A DNA stretch of 13,780 nucleotides, from contig NZGU01000004.1 in the NCBI GenBank assembly GCA_002691095.1, positions 1 through 13,780 on the forward strand. Reading direction: 5' to 3'. The notes beneath the pieces were generated by a model. That model saw only the letters and a list, made by a program, of their open reading frames with translations, searched no databases and had not been told where the DNA came from. This DNA comes from Kiritimatiellaceae bacterium (lineage in GTDB: Bacteria; Verrucomicrobiota; Kiritimatiellia; Kiritimatiellales; Pontiellaceae). Position numbers and translations under genes: made by a program. Below, in pieces: positions 7,615 to 13,780 of this stretch (position 1 is its first letter; each line of letters opens with the position of its first letter).

Positions 7615-7800
7615 CAATCACATCCACTCGGACATCAAAAAGTAGCGCGCCAAGTGTGTTCCGCCCACCGCACCCTACTCAATGATCTTCGAGCTACCTG
7701 CGATCAACTGGTCCGCTCTGCCAAAGGACCCCTCGAAACCCCGCCCGGCACAATTCGCATTGACCACGCCTTTAACAAAACAAACTACCGAAAAAAATAA
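7615..7800 (+). pseudogene. Probable 3' remnant of a plus-strand gene, possibly a sulfatase tail
   Basis: A frame open from 7615 to TAA 7798-7800 has no start codon with a ribosome site. From about 7651 it reads like real protein (QVCSAHRTLLNDLRATCDQL, then VRSAKGPLETPPGTIRIDHA and FNKTNYRKK), with the C-rich codon use of the neighbouring plus-strand sulfatase. An amphipathic helix followed by a Pro-rich tail resembles sulfatase C-termini, but the match is too short to assign. It ends 36 nt before the next sulfatase start, the spacing of an operon partner. Its 5' part is missing where the AT-rich patch begins, so I infer a gene destroyed by that insertion or by deletion. It could be noncoding by chance. 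Confidence 0.4.
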
Positions 7801-7836
7801 CGTAAAACATGGAACCATAAAAAAGGATTACACCCC

Positions 7837-9372
7837 ATGAACGTACTCATCACCCTACTCCTAGTCAGCAGCACCACCGCATTCGCTCTCGCTCAATCTA
7901 CCGAACAACCACCACGGCCCAATGTCGTTCTGATTCTTGCCGATGACCTCGGCCTCGGTGATATCAGCTTTCATGTGCGCACGATTCAGAAAAAAGAACC
8001 CATCGTAGAAACTCCCACGCTCGACGCCCTCGCTCAACAAAGCCTCTGGTTTACCGACGGTCACTCCGCAACCGCCCTCTGCTCCCCCACCCGCTACTGT
8101 ATAATGAGTGGCAATAATAACTATCGCTCACACGCTCCCTGGGGCGTCTGGGGCACCTTCCGTGAATCCGCGTTTCGACGCGGAGAAGCCACCATTGGAA
8201 CCGTGCTTCGTGACGCAGGCTATCAAACCGGTTTCATTGGAAAATGGCACCTAGGCGGCGACTTTCGCGACACAAAAACCGGCGACATCTTTCGCGAACA
8301 ATCCCGTGGCAATCCCGATGCAACCGTCGATGTCACCCAGTTTATCGATCGCGGCCCCCGCTTCTGCGGATTTGACTACGACTTCACCTTACCCTGCGGC
8401 ATTCAAGGGCCCATATACATCTGTTATGAAAACGAAAAATGGTATCCCCTAAACGCCGACTCCGACATCCTCTACCTCACACGAGAGCTCGCCATTAATG
8501 CCAAAGACATTTCCGACAAAGGCTCCGGATTAGGCGACACACACTGGCACACCGAAAAAATTGGCGACCTCATCTCGCAAAAAGCCGTCGATTTCATTCA
8601 TCGTTCCGCTCAACACGAAAAACCCTTCTTTCTATACTACTGCTCTCCCATGGTACACATCCCGCACTGCCCACCTGAAACGTTCGACGGCAACGCCGTC
8701 AAACATCAAACCCCCTCTCTTCATACCGACATGATCATCGAACTAGACCTTCAGATCAAACGCATAGCCGATGCCTTAAAAGCAACAGGTCAGTTTAATA
8801 ACACGCTGCTCATTGTTACGTCCGATAACGGAGGTCTTCGCAATCATCGCGATGCCATCGCAGCAGGGCACCATTCCAGCGGCGGCTGGAACGGGTCTAA
8901 GAATTCCCCCCTTGAAGGAGGTCATCGGGTGCCCTTTTTCGCGCTCTGGCCCAATCAAATCAAAACCGGCATCACCCATGAGCCCGTCATAAACTCAGAC
9001 ATGATTGCCACGTTTGCCGCACTGACAAAAACCCAGCTTCCGAAAGGACAAGCACTCGACTCAAATAACCTGCTGCCGCTTCTACTCGGCAACACATCAT
9101 CCTATCACGCGCGCGAACAACTCCTCCTCCAAGCCGGTAGTAAACACGAACTTATCTACCGAAAAGATCCCTGGAAACTCATCATTCAATCAAATCATGC
9201 CGTAACAAAATTCGAACCCATCGCGCTGTTTAATCTGCAAACAAATCCCGATGAAGATCCTGCCGACAACCTCATCGAGCACCCCGAACATGCGACACGT
9301 GCCACCAACCTGTTTGAAGAATATATGCATATTCGAACAAACGGAATCGTCACGCTACCGCACGGACGCTAA
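7837..9372 (+). CDS. S1-type arylsulfatase A-like sulfatase (CSPTR)
   Basis: Exported sulfatase of 511 aa. Signal peptide MNVLITLLLVSSTTAFALAQ is followed by RPNVVLILADDLGLGD (metal Asp36, Asp37), ATALCSPTRYCIMSG with Cys82 as the formylglycine precursor, FIGKWHLGG, MVHIPH, SDNGGL and SGGWNGSKNSPLEGGHRVP, all in the usual order. Length is normal. ATG 7837 has AAAAGGA (7821-7827) nine bases upstream. The gene is alone on this strand except for the remnant 36 nt before it, and I see no convincing promoter in between, so it may have lost its original promoter. Its TAA overlaps the TAG of the convergent GH29 gene. Third codon positions are C-rich, whereas minus-strand neighbours are G/T-rich. It probably removes a sulfate from the same galactan. 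Confidence 0.94.
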   Translation: MNVLITLLLVSSTTAFALAQSTEQPPRPNVVLILADDLGLGDISFHVRTIQKKEPIVETPTLDALAQQSLWFTDGHSATALCSPTRYCIMSGNNNYRSHAPWGVWGTFRESAFRRGEATIGTVLRDAGYQTGFIGKWHLGGDFRDTKTGDIFREQSRGNPDATVDVTQFIDRGPRFCGFDYDFTLPCGIQGPIYICYENEKWYPLNADSDILYLTRELAINAKDISDKGSGLGDTHWHTEKIGDLISQKAVDFIHRSAQHEKPFFLYYCSPMVHIPHCPPETFDGNAVKHQTPSLHTDMIIELDLQIKRIADALKATGQFNNTLLIVTSDNGGLRNHRDAIAAGHHSSGGWNGSKNSPLEGGHRVPFFALWPNQIKTGITHEPVINSDMIATFAALTKTQLPKGQALDSNNLLPLLLGNTSSYHAREQLLLQAGSKHELIYRKDPWKLIIQSNHAVTKFEPIALFNLQTNPDEDPADNLIEHPEHATRATNLFEEYMHIRTNGIVTLPHGR

Positions 9373-10805
9373 TCAAACGTAATGCGAAAAGCAATGGCGG
9401 CTGCACAGAGAGCACGGCCCCCCACTTCAATGCGTAAACACTCCGATGTCTGTTTCCACTCCACCCGATTTGAACCGCTGATCAGCTCAACCGATCGAAT
9501 CGACCGCTCCAGCTCTGGTGAACCTCGGCGCAGTGTCTCCACCGTGAACACCCCATCATCAGGCCATCCCAGCGCCGTGGCATATAACTGATCCCCCTTC
9601 ATCGTGAAGCGGATATCCTCATGGCCAGCGTCTTTATTCTTTTTCTCTGAATGATGCCCCTGATTTACCTCGGTCGGCCCCTCGCCGTAGACAACCCAGG
9701 GACGCGTATCATAAACCGCTTCCCCATTCAGTGCCAACCACGCCCCAATCTCTTCCAAAATAGTTACCGCTTCAGCGGGAATCGTACCATCCGCACGCGG
9801 ACCAATGTTTAAGAGCAAGCATCCATTCTTACTGACAATATCTATCAGCTCATCAATCAAATAATCCGTACTCTTATACTGCTCGTTCTCAATATATCCC
9901 CATGAAATTTTTCCAACGGACGTATCCGTTTGCCACGGAAACTCATAAATATCCGTCATCCGCCCCCGTTCAATATCCAGCACGATTAAGTCCTCTGGGA
10001 AACAACGGCTCCGCATGTTCTTATCCTGAAAAACCACCTCCTTATTCCAATCCAAGCCCCGATTGTAATAATACGCCAATAAACGCTGATGAACCGATTC
10101 CCAACCCGGTTTATCCAATCCATAGTCGAACCAGATCAGATCCGGCTCATATTGATCCATGATATCCGTGGTTCGATTCCACCATAAATCCAAGAAAAGC
10201 TGACTCGGTTTAGACTCCTTATCCACCTGAAACCAATAAAGATCAGCATACTGAGTATCATTCGTATCCCAGTCAGGATTTGTTGTTTTATAGTAGATCC
10301 GGTTCAGCGCAAAATGCGAGGAGACACCAAACTTCATATCGCGCGCGCGACAGGCATCAGCCAAGAGCCGCATCACATCACGCTTGGGGCCCATATCTTT
10401 GGCATTCCAGCGCGTCACGCGCGAAGCATACATGGCAAATCCATCATGGTGCTCCGCCACCGGCACCACATATCGGGCTCCCGAACGCTTAAACAAATCA
10501 GCCCAACCTTCTGCATCAAAATTCTCCGCCCTAAAAAGCGGAATAAAATCCTTATACCCAAAAGCCGCCGCTCCGCCATATTGCTCTTCATGATGGCGAT
10601 AGGCATTCATACCCCCCTTATTCCAACCGGGATCATACATCCCCGGTGCATATTTTTCCGACATAAACGCCGGCACCGCATACGGCCCCCAATGGATAAA
10701 AATCCCGAATTTTGCATCCCGAAACCAAGCCGGCACCTCATAATGACTCCGAATGGAATCCCACGAAGCTTCATATCGAAACGAAGCCACATCAATACCA
10801 TCCAT
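9369..10805 (-). CDS. GH29 family alpha-L-fucosidase / alpha-L-galactosidase, no signal peptide
   Basis: Retaining exo-glycosidase of 478 aa. GH29 hallmarks: PAWFRDAKFGIFIHWGPYAVP (about 25-45), VVPVAEHHDGFAMY (about 113-126), and DLIWFDYGLD with the probable nucleophile Asp227. A GCLLLNIGPRADGTIP segment closes the barrel, and a C-terminal beta-sandwich follows. The acid/base is not fixed in this family and I do not assign it. ATG 10805 is chosen over ATG 10823 because GGAGGTG lies nine bases before it and the promoter would start transcription near 10829. There is no signal peptide, so the enzyme should be cytoplasmic, unlike the sulfatases, and would act on imported oligosaccharides. In a porphyran pathway a GH29 removes L-galactose, which differs from L-fucose only at C6. 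Its stop overlaps that of the convergent sulfatase. Confidence 0.93.
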   Translation of the reverse strand: MDGIDVASFRYEASWDSIRSHYEVPAWFRDAKFGIFIHWGPYAVPAFMSEKYAPGMYDPGWNKGGMNAYRHHEEQYGGAAAFGYKDFIPLFRAENFDAEGWADLFKRSGARYVVPVAEHHDGFAMYASRVTRWNAKDMGPKRDVMRLLADACRARDMKFGVSSHFALNRIYYKTTNPDWDTNDTQYADLYWFQVDKESKPSQLFLDLWWNRTTDIMDQYEPDLIWFDYGLDKPGWESVHQRLLAYYYNRGLDWNKEVVFQDKNMRSRCFPEDLIVLDIERGRMTDIYEFPWQTDTSVGKISWGYIENEQYKSTDYLIDELIDIVSKNGCLLLNIGPRADGTIPAEAVTILEEIGAWLALNGEAVYDTRPWVVYGEGPTEVNQGHHSEKKNKDAGHEDIRFTMKGDQLYATALGWPDDGVFTVETLRRGSPELERSIRSVELISGSNRVEWKQTSECLRIEVGGRALCAAAIAFRITFD

Positions 10806-10814
10806 CGCACCGCA

Positions 10815-10821
10815 CACCTCC
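10815..10821 (-). promoter_or_regulatory. Ribosome binding site of the GH29 gene
   Basis: Minus strand GGAGGTG, nine bases before ATG 10805. It sits inside the codons that would follow ATG 10823, so it argues for the inner start. Confidence 0.6.
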
Positions 10822-10827
10822 ATCCAT

Positions 10828-10841
10828 TATTATCGATAATA
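10828..10841. promoter_or_regulatory. Perfect 14-bp palindrome, candidate operator
   Basis: TATTATCGATAATA is identical to its reverse complement. It contains the -10 box of the GH29 promoter (10836-10841) and the expected start of transcription (about 10829), the position where a repressor dimer blocks initiation. It also lies about 76 bp before the divergent GH16 gene, so one protein could control both. A CpG-centred palindrome of this size suits a LacI- or GntR-type regulator, but no regulator gene is in view and I see no second copy. Confidence 0.45.
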
Positions 10842-10865
10842 GCCGCCCATAAAAAACATCGTCAA
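10836..10865 (-). promoter_or_regulatory. Sigma70-type promoter of the GH29 gene
   Basis: Minus strand: TTGACG (10865-10860), an 18-bp spacer and TATTAT (10841-10836). Both boxes match consensus at 5 of 6 positions, making this the best promoter in the window. The leader to ATG 10805 would be about 24 nt and carries GGAGGTG. Confidence 0.55.
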
Positions 10866-10916
10866 CCATCCCTTAGATGGATAGACGCAAAACCAATCGC
10901 ACGTACTACACCCCCC

Positions 10917-11819
10917 ATGAAAGCACACATATATGCTCTACTTTTCATCTCCCACACGGCCGTTCAACTGACCCATGCCCAGCCCATGCCCTTTCAACAG
11001 CACCCCTCAACCAACCAACAGTGGGAACTGGTGAGCGCCCTCAGCGACGAGTTCGATTCAGACACACTCGATGCCACCCGCTGGGACATTCATCATCACC
11101 CCTGGGGGGACCGAGCCTGGCGCTCGCACAACGTCTGGCAATCCGATGGGAATGTACGAATACAAGCCGACTACCATCCCCACCGCGGCAAAAATAACAA
11201 CCGATACTACTACACCACCGGCATGCTACAATCCCGACAACAAATCACCTACGGCTATGTTGAAGCACGCATCAAAGCCGCCGATATTTTTCCCGGCTTC
11301 ACCACCGCATTCTGGCTCTAAAGCAACGGCTCCCGCAATCCTCAGTTTCCACACATCACCTATGCCGAAATCGATATCGTAGAACTCCTGCAAGGCCTCT
11401 GGAACAGAGAGACCCGAAAAAACAATAAACCGAACTATATCGACTGCAACCTGCACACCCGCGAAATACAAAACGGCGTCGAGATCTGGCGGCGCCCCGA
11501 ACAGTGGCCCGAAATTTGCGAAAATCACTACGAAGCCCCCTTTGATCCCCGCGATGGATTTCACATCTATGCCTGCGAGAACACCCCCGAAAAAATCACA
11601 TGGTTCATTGACGGCATCCCCGTTGCCTCCGTCACCAACCACAACTGGCACCTTCCCATGACCCTCACCATCAACCTCGAACCGCGCCCGCCCCTCATTC
11701 GCTGGGGCAAACCCGGCGAGCAAGATCGGGTGCCGGTTCGCCGCACCTCCACATCAAAAGGCTGTCCCATCACCGCAGAAGTAGACTACATACGGGTCTG
11801 GAAACCACTCGAGAAATAA
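10917..11819 (+). pseudogene. GH16 family glycanase (kappa-carrageenase-like) interrupted by an in-frame TAA
   Basis: The 301-codon frame (including the stop) runs from ATG 10917 to TAA 11817 with one internal TAA at 11319-11321 (codon 135). Signal peptide MKAHIYALLFISH...THAQP is followed by WELVSALSDEFDSDTLDATR, YGYVEARIKAAD and TAFWL; then comes the stop, then SNGSRNPQ. The catalytic motif AEIDIVELLQG (Glu151, Asp153, Glu156) lies after the stop, as do ITWFIDG and VDYIRVW. The pattern EIDIVEL, the NLHTREIQNG region and LTINLEPRPP resemble kappa-carrageenase-type GH16 more than agarases; this is from memory of the family. The rest of the frame is intact and keeps native codon use, so the stop is recent, recoded or an error. 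TAC or TAT (Tyr) to TAA is the simplest origin. There is no clear ribosome site. The 3' end overlaps the convergent sulfatase by 34 bp. Confidence 0.85.
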
Positions 11820-13312
11820 TCGCTCAAGTAGCGCTCAAACTGATCCACCACCGTTTTATAGGCACGGTCTTCGGCCCTATTTTGCTGCTCAAGCGGATCG
11901 GTCTGATAATCGAAAAGCTCCCTAGCATGCACCCGAGATGCCTCGAATGTTCCCGTCTGCGCCGCCGCACGATCCACCCAGAAAACAGCACGGTAGCGCT
12001 CCGTCCGCAAGGAGTATCCCATTTTATCCCTTTTCCCATGGTCGGGATACTGACTCATCGCAAACGGTTTCACCGCCCCATCCGGGTTTTTCAGAAGAGG
12101 CACCAGACTTGTCCCCTCCAGCGATTGGGGGATGGGAAGCGACGCCAGTTCGCACAAGGTCGGAAAAATATCAACGGACTCCACCACCGAACGCGTCTTT
12201 CCCGGCCTTAAAAATGTCGGCGAATAAATAATCAACGGGGCCCGAGTCGCCTGCTCATAGGTGGAATGTTTACACCAGATATTATGATCCCCCAGATGCC
12301 AGCCATGATCGCCCCAAAGCACAACGACCGTATTTTTATGCAACCCAAGCTCCACCAATTTATCGATCACTTTTCCGATCTGCGTATCCACATAAGAAAC
12401 GCAAGCCCGATAGCCATGAATCAGCTCCCGCTGTTTTTGAGTCGGAATATCACCCACCCGCTTCACATCCGAATAGCCACGCAACTCAGTACCCTTATGC
12501 CATGCATACCGCGGAGACCCCTCCGGCAGCTCCCGATAAGCCGCCAGCTCAATCCGACCCCGATCATACAGATCCCAATATTTTTTCGGCGCCACAAACG
12601 GCAAGTGCGGCTTACGATAGCCCAGCGTCAGGAAAAACGGTTTATCCGATTCCGCCAACTGCTCGAGCATCTCGATCCCCCACACCGTCATCGCACCATC
12701 TGAATAGGCATCATCAGGAAGATCCAGCATTTCCGTAGAAGGCTTGGCATCCAACTGCGCCATAAACGCCTGCTTCTCCTTAAACGTTTTCCGCCCCCCC
12801 TTTTTCATCTGCTTCTCAGCCTGATGGATATGGGGCGACTGATACTGCGTATAATGTGCTGGCAGCCGGTCATCCGCAAACGGCAACGCCTCCCCCTGCA
12901 CATATGGAATCGACCACGATGGCGGGTCATCATGTTTAAACCCATGCATAATCTTGCCCGCCCCCGCCGTTTCATATCCCGCCTTTTTAAAATATTCCTG
13001 CATCGTAAACGCAGTAGGACACTCCTCACGGCACGTGTGTTGCAGATCCCAAACCCTCGTCGTATCCGGACGCAACCCGCTGAACATACTCGCCCGCGAC
13101 GGCCCACAAACCGCTTGCTGAACGTAATGATGCTCAAACAGCATACCCAGCTCCGCCAACCGGTCGATCGCAGGCGTCACCATATAATCCGCACCATAAC
13201 AACCCAGCTCCGGTTTCAAATCATCAATGCTCAGAAACAGCACATTCGGTCGCTCCACCGCCTGAACCCCACTCACCCACAACACGACAAACAGCCCCTT
13301 CAACACACTCAT
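11786..13312 (-). CDS. Iduronate-2-sulfatase-like S1-type sulfatase (CGPSR)
   Basis: Exported sulfatase of 508 aa. Signal peptide MSVLKGLFVVLWVSGVQA is followed by RPNVLFLSIDDLKPELGCYG (Asp30, Asp31), QQAVCGPSRASMFSGLRPDT with Cys69 as the formylglycine precursor, AGAGKIMHG, LGYRKPHLPFVAPKKYW and LWGDHGWHLGDHNIWCKHST. This wording (DDLKPELGCYG, YRKPHLPF, GDHGWHLGDH) is that of the iduronate-2-sulfatase-like subgroup, which in marine bacteria is often aimed at algal galactans rather than at iduronate. ATG 13312 overlaps the TGA of the GH5 gene (ATGA), so the two are translationally coupled. There is no strong ribosome site of its own. The 3' end runs 34 bp into the opposite-strand GH16 reading frame. 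Substrate position is unknown. Confidence 0.93.
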   Translation of the reverse strand: MSVLKGLFVVLWVSGVQAVERPNVLFLSIDDLKPELGCYGADYMVTPAIDRLAELGMLFEHHYVQQAVCGPSRASMFSGLRPDTTRVWDLQHTCREECPTAFTMQEYFKKAGYETAGAGKIMHGFKHDDPPSWSIPYVQGEALPFADDRLPAHYTQYQSPHIHQAEKQMKKGGRKTFKEKQAFMAQLDAKPSTEMLDLPDDAYSDGAMTVWGIEMLEQLAESDKPFFLTLGYRKPHLPFVAPKKYWDLYDRGRIELAAYRELPEGSPRYAWHKGTELRGYSDVKRVGDIPTQKQRELIHGYRACVSYVDTQIGKVIDKLVELGLHKNTVVVLWGDHGWHLGDHNIWCKHSTYEQATRAPLIIYSPTFLRPGKTRSVVESVDIFPTLCELASLPIPQSLEGTSLVPLLKNPDGAVKPFAMSQYPDHGKRDKMGYSLRTERYRAVFWVDRAAAQTGTFEASRVHARELFDYQTDPLEQQNRAEDRAYKTVVDQFERYLSDYFSSGFQTRM

Positions 13313-13780
13313 TTTTCACCCGCCGGAATCAACGCTCTCAGCAGCTCCGGACGCCACGCCTTCGCAACCGGATCATAAGCCCCAAAGCTTGAACAAAATT
13401 CCCAATAATTCCACGAAAACCCCCGTTTCTCCATTTCGCGGCACAGAAACGCCGTCCAGCGAACACGCGAATCCAGCTCCGCTTTACTGAACGCCCCAAA
13501 CTCACCCACATTAATCGGGATTTGATACTCTTTTGACCAACGAACAGCTTCATCTAAAGCCACCAACAACTCCGCACGCTCTTCATCCGATCCCAACCAA
13601 GGTCTGCCAACCGGAATCTTCTGCTTCACCCAACTCGCCCCCTGGTGCGTAAAACGGAACGGCTCGTAGAAATGAACAGAAGCAATCAGATTCCGATCAT
13701 GGCGCGGCAGCTCAAGATCCTTCAGAAAATGAATCCGGTTCCAACCCAACGGAGCCACCAAAATCGGACGCACCGGATTC
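13309..13780 (-). CDS. GH5 family endo-glycanase, C-terminal part (5' end beyond window)
   Basis: The frame stays open to the right edge (upstream codons read N-P before VRPILVAPLGWN), so the N-terminal part, including the acid/base Asn-Glu motif, is missing. What remains is the second half of a GH5 TIM barrel: LIASVHFYEPFRFTHQGASW, PINVGEFGAFSKAELDSRVR with the nucleophile Glu encoded at 13501-13503, and GFSWNYWEFCSSFGAYDP. This block order is characteristic of cellulase-type GH5 enzymes. The stop overlaps the start of the sulfatase (ATGA), tying a beta-glycanase to desulfation. GH5 covers many beta-linked substrates (glucans, mannans, and others), so no specific activity is claimed. Confidence 0.88.
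   Translation of the reverse strand, partial: NPVRPILVAPLGWNRIHFLKDLELPRHDRNLIASVHFYEPFRFTHQGASWVKQKIPVGRPWLGSDEERAELLVALDEAVRWSKEYQIPINVGEFGAFSKAELDSRVRWTAFLCREMEKRGFSWNYWEFCSSFGAYDPVAKAWRPELLRALIPAGEK

Noticed and set aside
10866..10880. Short inverted repeat CCATC / GATGG before the second GH16 gene
   Set aside because: Five-base arms with a five-base loop and no T-run; too weak for a terminator and no sign of an operator.
10314..10916. Upstream extension of the second GH16 frame to an ATG at 10314
   Set aside because: The extension is antisense to GH29 and would bury the signal peptide that starts at ATG 10917.
11226..11723. 165-codon minus-strand frame rich in Gly, Val and Ala
   Set aside because: Protein-like in composition but exactly antisense to the GH16 catalytic half, which has a recognisable ExDxxE motif and jelly-roll strands.
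1..13780. tRNA or rRNA genes, CRISPR arrays, insertion-sequence ends, integrase or attachment sites
   Set aside because: I looked across the window, especially around 6572-7836, and saw no cloverleaf, spaced repeats, transposase motifs or matching direct repeats.

Overview
This window looks like a polysaccharide-degradation locus from a marine bacterium. It holds four exported formylglycine-dependent (S1-type) sulfatases, two GH16 endo-glycanase genes (one interrupted by a stop codon), a GH2 beta-galactosidase, a GH29 alpha-L-fucosidase/galactosidase and a GH5 fragment. Most of the enzymes carry Sec signal peptides. There is no SusC/SusD pair, transporter or regulator gene in view. Sulfatase-rich loci of this layout are typical of the PVC group (Kiritimatiellota, Verrucomicrobiota, Lentisphaerota, Planctomycetota); a Kiritimatiellota- or Verrucomicrobiota-like host is my inference, not something the sequence proves.

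Layout, left to right. (1) A minus-strand operon runs from about 6640 to beyond the left edge: sulfatase with a C-terminal Ig-like domain, second sulfatase, GH16, then GH2 (3' end cut off). Its junctions are an ATGA overlap, a 2-nt gap and another ATGA overlap, so the four genes are almost certainly co-transcribed and translationally coupled. (2) An AT-richer patch (about 6780-7615) carries its own plausible promoter and a 206-aa protein of unknown function. It is followed by what looks like the 3' tail of a destroyed plus-strand gene. (3) A plus-strand sulfatase (7837-9372) converges on a minus-strand GH29 gene with overlapping stop codons. (4) The GH29 gene has a good promoter whose -10 box lies inside a perfect 14-bp palindrome, a likely repressor site. 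(5) Divergent from it is a second GH16 gene with an in-frame TAA before the catalytic motif. (6) A minus-strand GH5 fragment (5' end off the right edge) is coupled by ATGA to an iduronate-2-sulfatase-like sulfatase, which overlaps the 3' end of the broken GH16.

How the parts may work together: GH16 enzymes cut the backbone of a sulfated galactan outside the cytoplasm or in the periplasm, the four sulfatases remove different sulfate esters, and GH2 and GH29 take single sugars off the oligosaccharides. The set GH16 + S1 sulfatases + GH29 + GH2 matches the known logic of porphyran/agar degradation, in which a GH29 can act as an exo-alpha-L-galactosidase after desulfation. One GH16 and the iduronate-sulfatase-like enzyme would also fit a carrageenan. 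The exact substrate cannot be settled from sequence alone. The most unusual items are the interrupted GH16, the atypical AT-rich insert with its odd membrane protein, and the operator-like palindrome.
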